Assembly: GCA_012845835.1 (NCBI GenBank)
Contig: JABAKD010000024.1
Coordinates: forward strand, 10,111,103-10,175,102
Length of the DNA: 64,000 nucleotides
Direction of reading: 5' to 3'
Source of the DNA: Undaria pinnatifida
Taxonomy: Eukaryota > Sar > Phaeophyceae > Laminariales > Alariaceae
Part shown: one piece after another, positions 1 through 11,200 of the stretch
Layout: every line of letters starts with the position of its first letter
Numbering within the stretch: position 1 is the stretch's first letter
The notes under the pieces: model-generated
Database searches by the model: none
What the model saw: only the letters and a program-made list of their open reading frames with translations
What the model was told of the DNA's origin: nothing
Program-made: the position numbers and the translations under genes

Positions 1-433
1 ATCACGTTGGTCTACCGAATTACAGCAGTGCAATATTCGTAAGACTACTCTGAGAGCGAATATATAGGCGGTTGGGGTATAAATACGAAATCAAGCAATC
101 CTTACGATATAGTCCATACCTGGTATTGCGATAGGTGCGAGTTCAACCACCATCAACTCTGGATTCTGAAACGCGCCAACCGCGCATGTTCTATTTTTTC
201 AGCAGCCCCTCTCCGAAATATTACTGGAAGGCTAGTACTGTTGCTGTACTGACACATAGAACGAACGGAATCTTCGTACACTGACTTTATTATGATATGC
301 CATGTACATGGTTAACAATCAACAGGAAGAGTTGTGCGAATCGGATATAAAATGATACACTGCTGTGGAAGGTATGACAGATGTCAGGAGTCGGGAGACA
401 TGCTCGTATAGGGGAAAAGTGCCACGGTCAACG
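1..433. other. Left-edge non-coding stretch
   Basis: I see no gene, RNA or clear repeat here. Stop codons are frequent in all frames. Confidence 0.4.
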
Positions 434-660
434 GTGTTGTTGTTGCTGTTGTTGTTGTTGTTGTTGTTGTTGTTGCTGTTGTTGTTGTTGTTGTTGTTGT
501 TATGGGTGTTGTTGTTGTTGTTGTTGTTGCTCTCAAATTACCTCGCATATTCAAGTCCGTGGTCACAGGACAGGCTCCAGTCACTCTGGAGTGGAAGAAC
601 ACCTCAGGGGGGAAAAAAAAACGTAGCTGAAGCAATTCATGCATCCGCCAAAATGTATGT
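434..660 (-). repeat. Retroelement 3' end with (AAC)n tail, copy 1
   Basis: A GTT tract with a few interruptions (434-529) is followed by about 130 bp that recur at 4324-4475. The shared words include AAGTCCGTGGTCACAGGAC and CAGTCACTCTGGAG. On the minus strand the unit therefore ends in (AAC)n, the usual form of a LINE or SINE 3' end carrying a microsatellite tail. No reverse transcriptase is attached, so it is either a truncated LINE end or a SINE. The long Leu-rich and Cys-rich frames across the GTT tract are artefacts of the repeat. Confidence 0.5.
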
Positions 661-1624
661 AAGGCCGAGTTTTCCTTACCACAGCATAGTAGTTGGTCGA
701 CAGCTAGGCACAAATTGCTATATGTCGAGGGGTGAAACAAGTGCTGTCTCCTGACATGTATACTACTTAAATATGTATCATGCAGAATATCTACTATTGC
801 ACTACTGCTGTGGATCTTACCTGCTGTAGATATAGATACCTTTTATGTACGGTATGATACCTGATATCTAAAAATTTCCAGCCACTGCGGCATGATATGG
901 CATTCTGTACCTGGTATAATAAGTTGAGGCTGTTTTTCGTGGAACGAAATCTGTTTGGACTCGTAGACTACTGCAGCAGTATCCTTTTCTGTCATCGTAT
1001 CCTTTGTGTAGTATATCCATTTGGCACGTCGGAGAAGAAAAAGGACACCTACGCACAACAGCAATGCCCATCCTCGGCTTACATCTTGCCGATTCGTGTT
1101 GAACTCGTGGCCTGAACGTACCCACCCACCTATCTTCTCGCTCCTCTCGTGCTCTAACACAGTAGCACACCAGATCTATCTGATCAATCAGCTTCACGTG
1201 GTTCCAAGTTCAAATCTCAGCTGACCACCCCAAGCGGCAGCGTGGCAACTTGCAGATCTTGTTTTTCGGTGCGCTAACTTCTCCACATCTATTGCTCACT
1301 CACCGCGGCAATCTGGAATTATTCCCGGATCGACGAGTCCTGGCGTCCCCGCCGAGACCAGGACGGCTGCGTAGCTCCTTCCGAGCAACCGTATAGTGTC
1401 CCGTGGTTTGCCCGTGGTGAGATATCCGTTTCACAGCAAATGGGGCTGTTGGAGACTTCGGAGGCGGTTTTAAATCGGGGATCAAGGAGATTGGTATGCT
1501 GAAGATTTGGAAGGCTTTTTCTATGGGGGAGCTACCGCCGTGCACCGCACACCCTAGCGTCCGCACAGCGCACAGCGCAGCCCAGTTGGGGCTGTGATGT
1601 GGGCGAGGTTGATGGAGCGTTGAC
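661..1624. other. Upstream region of the GT31 gene
   Basis: No gene was seen. The last 100-200 bases before the ATG at 1625 are GC-rich and probably hold the promoter and 5' UTR. I see no convincing TATA box. Confidence 0.3.
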
Positions 1625-2220
1625 ATGTTCATCGCTCCTACTCGCAGGGGAATACCTGCTTCTTCAAACACGAAGAAAGCTGGCGGAGCAAACGCTGTCC
1701 GGCGCCGTGTACAGCTTGCTGCTGCTGTTGGCTTAGTCCTTTACATTATCTATTTTTGTTCGTCTTGTCTTCGAAGAACAGTAGGTGGCGGAGCTGCTGC
1801 TGGCTCCCCCTTCCAGGGGTCTCTGTTGAGGTCAGGTGCAGTGTCACCTGCCCTCGCATCTCGGGAAACCTTTGCTAATGGATCTGGCCTACCTCCTGAT
1901 GCTGCAGATCGACCCCACTACGATCTTGTGGTGGCGGTGTTGGTGGTGGGCGGAGATTCTCAGGAAGCTCAGGATGAAATAGCTCGTGTTCGGAGGGTGT
2001 ACTCGAGGTACAGCAGCCAGGTTGTTCCTGATGGCGGCACAGCGCCGGCGTTGTCGTTAAGAGTCGTGTTCGTGGTGGGGAGGGGGGGTTTGCCGGATAG
2101 TGTGATGATACCGGACACAGGGCTGCTGCGAGGAGACTTCTTCCACGTGAATGTTCGGGAAGGGTACACACACTTGAGCGATAAAACGAAGGCGATGATG
2201 GGCCTGTCGGCACACTTGAG
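1625..2220 (+). CDS. GT31 exon 1: start, membrane anchor, stem and first catalytic motifs
   Basis: Translation begins MFIAPTRRGIPASS. A Lys/Arg-rich cytosolic tail of about 28 residues is followed by a hydrophobic segment at residues 29-47 (LAAAVGLVLYIIYF), as in Golgi type II enzymes. After a Gly/Ala/Ser-rich stem, a beta strand DLVVAVLVVGG and a second one LRVVFVVGRGG mark the start of the Rossmann-like GT-A fold, followed by GDFFHVNVREGYTHLSDKT. The exon ends GAG|GTGAGT in phase 2. The two leftover bases plus the first base of the exon at 10755 make a serine codon. Confidence 0.7.
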
Positions 2221-5200
2221 GTGAGTGCAAGCAGCTCATGGGTTGCCATTTTTTTGCACCCATCGGACAGATCACGATCTACAGGTAGAGTATCTAGATC
2301 ATCTGTATTTGCCGTTATGAGCTGTCGCAAGAGCCGGCCGTACCATATAGGGATGCCACACAATGTAGTCATATGGATCCTACAATCGCCTCCATGACAT
2401 GTAGTGCAAGAGCCTTACCATGCACACCCCATATGCGAAGCAAGTAACACGTACTCGTATTGCACCATACCACAGGTACAACAGTACGGCGGTAGAATGC
2501 AGCGCCGAGCCTCTGATAAGAAACCGATATATCATTCAGGTACAGTAGACTAGATTTCTTATTTGAGAAACGTTGTGTCCTACACAAACTTCAGTATATG
2601 ACTTATAGCTGCTCGTCTTCCTGTAATGTTTCGGCGAATGTCTTGTGGCTTGTAGGGCTCTTTCTCATGACAGGGCCGGGCGTGTACTCTTTTTTTTGCC
2701 ATCTGTCTTTTCATCTTCACACTTTTCTTTCTTTCTCCCTCCCTAGACGTTACTCAGATCCAGGGTTACTGAGCAGGCTCTTCTCCCCCCTCCCCACCAC
2801 GGTACGTGCGTTTACTTTTATCGCGAGAAAATTTCCTTCTTTTCTTCCGTCGTCGACTCGCATGGAATTGCTCTAGTACATATAATACTTGGTATGGAAA
2901 AGGAGAGAGACGCCAATTCATGTGAGGCGCCTACACACGCGTCAGGAGTGCTGTATGTGCAAAAATGTAACACGTGGCACTTTTTGGGGGCATGCTGTTC
3001 TCCAGCGGCCGAGTTTTTTTTCTCGCGCTTTCGGCTGCGGGGCACGCAAAGGGAAGTGCCGTTACATTACGACGCTTGTACGGATCCCGACCGAGCCCCG
3101 TGGCGGTGCTCTGAGCATTCAACGTCGCAGAACTGACTCTTTTTTAAAGGGATTACCTTCCGCCTCGCTGAGCCGAGTAGGTGAATGGAAAACTCCGCAT
3201 TATTTATGTTTTTTTAAATAACCCGCTCCGCTCTCCCGCCCGCTGTACAACAGTAGCCCAATTGTTTTTACCTCTTATGATGTCTGCTGCGACGCTGCTG
3301 TGTACAGCCAGCAGCAGCAACAGCAGCAGCACGTGTCTCGAGCATCATACGTTTCTGTTGTATCTAGTCCTGTGAAATATCTCGTACACCTCGCACATGT
3401 ACTACACCTAGCCTGACAACACTGCGCCCCCCCGCCCATGTACTTGGTAGATTGGTACTATTAATAGCCACTGTTTCTCGTCTTCTTGTTGTGCTCCGCG
3501 CGCCGCATCTGGGAGGTAGTCGCACCGGGCAAGACCCACTGAGCAAGGCCCGTAATGCCGCCTGCCTCGTTTCGCCTCGCAGCGCACGGCCCATAGAAGC
3601 GCATATATTTGTCTGCAGCTGCTGTGCTGCAATACTGCGTCACACATGTCTCCCCAGACTCAGTACTTGTGGCAGTCACGGTACAGCAGCAGCACCGCGC
3701 TGTGAGCTCTCTCCTTTGTGGCCGCCACAGACGGTGCTTCTGTGTTGGTTAGTGCGCTTCTGTATGTATCAGGTTGTGTGCGTGGAGTACGTGCTGCCAC
3801 AACAATCGGTATAGAGGAGCAGCAGCACATCAGCAGTAATAGGGCAACCGTGTTTCAACTTCTTGCCTTCGTGCCAGTTGTCACGGTGTATGTGTGTGTG
3901 GCTGGTGCACAACAAGATATCGAGCCATGACAACGTTTTCACGTTCAATGCAACAATCAAACACACATCGTCGGTCCTCATGCCTGGTACACGAAGCAGA
4001 CAGCAGTAGGCAAAACCGTAGCTCATACGTATCATTGGCACGGCTGTGTTCCCCCTGTTGGACTATTGGCAGCGGCGCCCCCGGGATATCAAGCCAACCC
4101 CGTCCCGAAGGAGAGCCTTGTACTGTCATACCTGGCACAGCAGTGCAAAGCTCCGAGCACAAGCAGTATTAAAACCGGCAGTACCAACATCTGAAGTACT
4201 GCAAGTACTCAGAGTACGAGCAGCGCGAAGCTCCGAAATAATGCAGTCATACGAGTAAAATACTCCGAGTACTACTACCACCTCCAGCGCCTCGCGGTTG
4301 TTGTTGTTGTTGTTGTTGTTGTTCTCACATTCACTCGCACAATCAAGTCCGTGGTCACAGGACCGGTTCCAGTCACTCTGGAGCTGAGGAATACCCCAGG
4401 GAACAACACAAATAACCCGAGGTGGTACACGCATGTATCACAGCTGACGCAATTCATGCCTCCACCAGAAACATATAAAAGTGAAATCGGGAGTCAGTCT
4501 ACGATGTGCCAGGTCCATACCGGTGCATACGTATCATTACTCACGCCTGGAGAAACCGACTATACCGCTTGCCACCCAAGAAAGACTACCACGTATATGT
4601 TGCACATAGTATCTATCACTACGCATACGCACGACAGACGCAAGTCAATTGGAGAAAAGAAACAAAGAAAAGAAAATAAGATAAAGGAAAGGAAAGAAAA
4701 GAGAAGAAAGCGAAACAGAAAAACGAAAAAAGGAAAGGAAATATAAGAAAAAGACAAGAAAAGCAAGAAAAGACAAGACAAGAAGAGGAAGCAAGGAAAG
4801 GAAAAGAGAAGATAAAAAAAATGTCATACTAGCAGACCCTAGGAACTGGCTAAAGACGGCGTTGGGCTCATAGAGGGTATCAAGTGCACCATCAATGGCA
4901 CTGGAGAGAGAACGCAACATGGCGAAGAAGTCAGGGCGGTCTTAGGCTATCTTGTGACGGCCATTTGAAGGCCCACAACTTTCAAGACGATGATGGCCAA
5001 ACCCAGACTTCAGTCTCTTGGGCATGTCGCCCCCCCTCCCCTCCCTCCCCTTCCCCTCTTCCCCTCCCCCCCCTCCCCCCCTCCCCCCCTTCCCCTCCCC
5101 CCCTTCCCCCCCTCCCCCCCTCCCCCCTCCCCCCCCCCCCCCTTTCCCCCTCCCCCCGGCCGCTTAGCAATGCTGACGGTGGATGGCGCTGCCGCAGCCT

Positions 5201-8200
5201 TTGCGCGTCGCTCTGCAGCTTTTCGTCTCTCCGTTTCATGCCAATTCCGCATGAACAACTCGGCTCCCTCCTCTACTCGTCGAAACCATCTGCCAGCCTT
5301 CTGAGCAGCCTTTCGCCATCCTTCGAATTTCATTCCAAAGACCGACATATCCTCCTTCAGATGAGCTATCCAGCCTTTCTCTTGCCCCCCTGAGTAGCCC
5401 TTACCCCCAGCAAAACTCCCCAAGCATCGCGCTCTGTGGCAGACGCTCCTCCCCCATACGTGCTACGAATCCCGCAAACAATATCCTCCGTTTGCGCACT
5501 ATCGCCTCTATGCTCTCGGAAGCTGTCTTGGCAAGCGCGTCGGCGTACGATAGGGTGTGGTCGTCAGTATGAAACCCTGAAATATATGTACTCCAAGTTT
5601 ACTTCACCTTGCAGTACGAAACGGTGAAATGCTGCGAGTATTTGCGGTGTGAGCAGCAGTAACAGCCAAAGTACTGCAAGTACCACACTGTGAGAAGCAC
5701 AGAACCCCGAAATATTTTAAGCACACTTTCAGTATTTCACAGGATCGAACCCAAAATACGTCACGTGCTGGGAGTATCTACAGCATGAAACCTCTAAATA
5801 CTGCAAGACCTAGAGTATCTGCGGTACAGAACCCCGAAGCACTGCGAGTACTTACAGTATTTGCAATATGTAACCCCAAAGTGCTGCGAGTGCACGAAGT
5901 ACCTGTAGCATTTTTTTGTTCAGAATACTTCCCTTTACCCCAAGGTACTGGAAGCACTTGTGCAACTTTCGCCTTCGGAATGTGGTTGCCGTCAAATCCC
6001 GGGGGCGTCGCAAGTTGAAGTTGAAAAAAGGGAACGCAGGCGTTGCGTAGACAACTGCGGCCGCAAGATGTGCGTCAGACACGAGCCTATCTGATGTTGG
6101 ACATGTATGTACATTTTTGCGTTGTTGGACGTGAAAAGGTGGTCGCGCCGTTGTTCGATCTCATGCTGAGCACAGCACGAATGCACTCAAAAGCATCATG
6201 GTGTCACGAAGGGCAACAATAGCTCCAAACGTGCCCACTGCTGTTGGACCGCTGGTGTTGCATTGCTGCTGTGAACTGCTGCTGTGGATGTGACTGCGCG
6301 GGTGCTTTCGAGGTTCAGAGGACGTGTATCACACCTGATACATCGGTGCGGGTTGAGTCCGTGCATATTGTGTTCCTAACGATGACACACACGCACACAT
6401 ACTACAGGACCACCGTTTGCGGGTGTCACCAAGCGGACACCTTGACGCCTGTGGTGCTTTGCTTGTTGAAATCTATTGCTATTGGCCGATTTTACAACTA
6501 ATCAACAACTGGAAGCACCTCTTCTTTCGTGTTTGAGTACATTTCGTAAGTGTGCCCTACTGCTGCTCAAAATTGAACTTTCCCATTGATCCATAATTTT
6601 GCGAGGCGGGTGTAGGCTCCGTGGTGCACTCCCGTGAGGGTGGCAAAAAGCGGCAGCAGATTCCGTGCCCTCCTTGGAGGCGGACCTCGTCTCCGAATCA
6701 TATCAAAATGTGGGTCCAGGCGGTTGGATTAGATTTCCTGGTACTGTACTCTAATGTATTTTTCGCTGCTGCAGAAAAATCTGCTCGTGTCGTATGTACT
6801 CGTACAAATATCCTTTCGTTTTTGAGTCACGTTTTTTCGTGACATTTTGGTAGCTCTTCGCCCGGCATCGGCAGCGTAGAATAACCTCCGTCGCCCTCCC
6901 GCTACTCTTCCCAAGAACACAGTAGCTGCTGTATCAGCAAGGCCAGCACGTCCTACGTGTCTGAGTAGGCGCTGGGACAGAAAACGGAGCTTTTTGGGGC
7001 GTGTGTTCGATTGTCAGCACATGCGAGAGTAGGAGCAGGAGAGCCGTTTGGTGCATGCTTTTGGTGCTCTTCAGGCATCGTTCTCAGGTCAATCGTAGCA
7101 GCTGGAGTTTAGATCCCCATTGTCGCAAGGCGGAAATGTCATGCCTAGGTGTGTATGAACACACTGGCGGAATTGTGGTCGGTTTTGCCCAGGTCTAGGA
7201 GACGGACCTCGTCTGTGAAAATAGCTTATTAATAGTCCGGCGGGACAAGTACCTCGACCGAAGCTTCCGTTTGGAAAAGCTGCGGTGAACCGAATTTATC
7301 CAACTCGAGGAAGGCCAAGCACCAACCAGGTACGGAACAGACTACCATAAGTCACTGAGTCCCTCTGAGCCGTTGGAGGCTTCAGTGAGGCGCACGGTGC
7401 TTGTGAAGAGTGCCTCAAAAGGCCTTGCGTGGGGCTGATTCTAACCAAACCCCGGTTTCACAACTATTCGCGTAATTTAATTGTACCCCCACAGAACTTG
7501 TTGTGGGCAATTCAACGAAGGTGTTGAAGTGCGATTGCTGTTGTAATGTGGCTGCCACGAAGGCCGTAGGTTCAAGAGTTGTGTGATACAGACATGATGC
7601 AGCAGCAGCAGGCGGCGGAGCGGGCAGTGTTAAAGAACCACACACGATTGTGGCTTTTCATAGTGCATACTGGAATTTGGCCGTGCGACGCCAAACGTAC
7701 TGAATAGTAGTAATGCATGCACCTATAATATGTATATAATGAAACAAATTTGTCATACCATCAGGCTGCTGCAGGCTGTAGGGTTTGTTTTATTTTCTTT
7801 CTTTGTTTGGTCATATTACCGGTAACCGCTATGTGTGAACGGAAGAGGGAAAATTGCAGGTAGTTGCCAGTACATTCGATATTATGGATACGTCCAAGAA
7901 ACACGCCATATGTCGTAACGGCAACCCATACCAATAGGATCCGGGAGGAGAGCGGTTTGCTTGCTTCTCTCGAACGCAGTGCACTGGTGCTGTACGAGAC
8001 AGGATAGCTTACTTGACTCAAACCGTTATACTGATTTTCCGATGCAGTCCACGGTGCTGTTTGCTTATACAGTTAGTACTTGGAAGTACAATATCTACTG
8101 ATTGAGAATGCCATTGCACAGCCCTATGGTTCACCTTTTCGTGTTTTGGGGCCTAATGATACCAACGAGAAAAGCGACGAGTGCGATGTGCGATGTAACG

Positions 8201-11200
8201 AAGCATCTAGGAACAGCGTCCATCAGTGCTAGTACCACCTTGCCACCATGCTGAGCGTGTGGCTTTCACAGATCCTTGCTTTTTTGGTACGGACACAAAA
8301 ACCCAACCCTCGCAACCCGCGCGGTTTCTTGTGGCTTGGGCTGTAATCGCCACCCACCTTTGTTCGACACTACCGTGGTAGAATGATATTGCCAGCAGTA
8401 ATCAACGGGCGGTATGGACTATTAAAAAGCTGCACCAGTAAATGCAGTCGTTCAGGCTGGCCGGTGTTAGATGAATTGCGCGGTGGCTATTTTTATTCTT
8501 TTTTTTTTATCGTTTTCAAAGTTTTTCCTTTCCCCCCCTTCCAACTTGCGACACCCCCGGGGAGTGATTTTTACTGTAGAAGCCAACCACACCTCCATGG
8601 GGCAGCTTGTGGACATAACCAGTGCTCCTTACCAGTGCTCCTTACCAGTGCTCATTACCAGTGCTCATTACCAGTGCTCATTGCCAGTGCTCATTACCAA
8701 TGCTCATTACCAGTGCTCAGCACTAGGCAATGGTCAGGTCGGCATCCTTACGATATATGGACTCTGGGCCGCCCCTTGCAGGGGCGGCCATTGCAATGAT
8801 GGTCAACCCTGCTCACCGCCTGCTCTTGAGTTTTCTGGTTCTGTTATCCAGTTGGCGTGCGTGCTTGTTAAGAAAGAGACTTAGCCTAAACGTTTCGGGG
8901 AAATGAAAAAAATGTGCAGCTGTTATAATGGAGTTTGTGTCGGACAAACCCTTTCTCAAACAAGAAATCTATGATAGCCTAAACCGATATCTCGGTTTCT
9001 TATAGTGCCGATATTGCATGCCTCTGCAATGGTCATTTTTTGGCATTGCCTTGAAGTTTTGTTGGCTTTAACCCCTTAGAGCCCCAAAACGCCTTCCTAC
9101 ACTAATTCAAAGTATATTGTCCCCGAAAACGGGGTTCCAGTTGTAGAGGCGTTAACGCACGCCTCCATGACAGTGTCTATTTGAAACTGTTCCCGCAGAT
9201 AATGTGTTGACCTCTTTGATACTTGATTATGTCTTGATTGTAGTATAGGGATGCATGCATCCCGGGGCGCGGGGATAGGGGACACGTCCTACCTGCAGTG
9301 TAAGGAGCAGTGCGACACGCTTGTAGCATGGTGATGCTATTAGTAGCACTGTTAATGGTACTGCCACTCGCTCTTCCCAGACATTTTGACGGTGCAATAC
9401 CGCTATTACTATAGTAGTGCTCCCTCTATAGGGCCGGTATATGCACTGTAGAGGAATTTACAGGTACTATAGTGGCAACCGGCACTGCTCGGCATACTGC
9501 GACTACTGCGGTATTCTTAAACTCCGTTACCGATCATTTTTTTTTTTCAAGTATTGGATTGGATGAGGCCTCCTGCTCCCGCAGAAGGTCCTCACCTGTG
9601 GATACACCACCCGCGCTGAGGTTGCCTTTGGTCGAAGTGCCCTCAGCGCAGCAGTATTTCCTAAGGGAAATTATCACAACTGTTAAAAGAATACCCAGTG
9701 TAGGGTGGGTGGGATTGTCTTGACTTTTTCCGCTCCTCGCTGGTATCTCGTCGAGGATCTCGGGGACTATAACGCGAGTGAGCTCGCTTCATAGACAGTC
9801 CTAGTAATTGGTAACAAACATATGGTTCCAACTTTTTTGCCAACCGTGGGAACCTGAAGTTGGTTGACGATATTGCTGCGGTATTCTTTAACTCTGTTAC
9901 CGATCATTTCATTCAAGTATTGGGTTGGATGAGGCTTCCTGCTCACGCCGGTGGTCTCACCCGAACTTCTCTCTTTTCTGACCACCAGCCAGGAGCCATG
10001 TTACCTCAACCCACCCAAACTTACATTACTTAAAATGGAACGTCGGCGAACATGCAGCAAAATCTTCCGCGAAGGCCGGTGACAGTGGTAAGTCGGAGGC
10101 ATCGGCACAAGCCTGCTCCCGTTGCCGCTTGGCCCCTGCTACTCTCGTACTAGTGGTAGACCCAATGTAGTATCGTGCCATGCTCTCCGTCTTCCAGCCG
10201 CCCATGTGCATGATCTCGTCCATTGGGGTTCCTTCGGTCGTTTCCATCTGTGCCAAAAGATTTCACAGGCACCACACGTAGCGGGCAACCGGCACTACTC
10301 AGCCGACATTATAGAGGGACCACTGGTGCAATGACAATAGTTTTTTTTTAGCGCTACACACGGGCATGGTCCCAAAACGGTTATAACAGGGGACTCGATT
10401 TAAGAGCCCCTCGGAACAGACCAGTGTTGCCGCCTCCATATCTCTGCGCCACCCTTATGTGATATCATACCCGGTACGTGGTATTGAGTATTGTATGCGT
10501 TTTAGTTCAGGCATCGCAATGATGTACCTGGTACGTCTAGCGTAGGCGTTATAAGGCGTGATAGGCCTATTTCATCGCTATTAAACCTTTTTTCCAGTGC
10601 GCCCACGTGTTCGGGAACGAATTGCTTGGTATTAGTGTGGAATGATTGTTGCAGTAGCACAAGCGTTACGTCTGTTTTTCTGTTACTTGGAGCAGTCTTC
10701 AATCGGATACCCCACTGTGACGTGCTGTCATTCGGCGTCCCCCCCCCTTCGCAGTTTCCGGTTTTTGGCGAAGACGGACGGCGACACGTTTCCCTGCCTT
10801 TCGCGCGTGACGCAGCAGCTCGTCGACTTGCCCGCAGATGAGCAACCCAGGGTCTACGCTGGACTACTGGCCACGTAAGTTTACGCGTAACGTGTGCTGA
10901 GACGAGGGCACAGTAGCACCCCCTTTATGTAGCTATGTTATGTGCTCTCCGGAAATACCGCCACTCTATCGGCGACTACTGTACTACTATTCCGCGCACG
11001 GCCCCTACTGGCTGTTCTCACATAAGCGAAGCGGTTTCTCAGGCACTATAGTGGGCAACCGACGCGTGCTACGATAGAAGTATTGTAATATATTGTAAAA
11101 GCGCTTTTTAGGTCAAAATTTTCCTGAATTGCGGGGCCCCTTACCCTTAATCTTAACCTTAACCTTAACCTTAGCCTTAGCACTAACAAAATCATCGGAG

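Larger units (their letters stand above)
2221..10754 (+). other. GT31 intron 1 (8.5 kb)
   Basis: The donor is GTGAGT at 2221 and the acceptor a C-rich tract ending CGCAG at 10754. Its recognisable contents (repeats, minisatellites, a recombinase fragment) are listed separately. In 2331-4290, 6051-8530 and 8720-9420 I see nothing I can name, apart from a short CAG-rich run at 3306-3332. Confidence 0.55.

Noticed and set aside
365-754. Leu-rich, Cys-rich and Thr-rich frames across the GTT tract
   Set aside because: They are produced by a trinucleotide repeat and differ only by frame; no protein family is involved.
4982-5423. Gly-rich and Pro-rich frames near 5.1 kb
   Set aside because: They arise from the C/T tract.
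8625-8719. CRISPR array
   Set aside because: The 13-bp units are head-to-tail without spacers, in a eukaryotic context.
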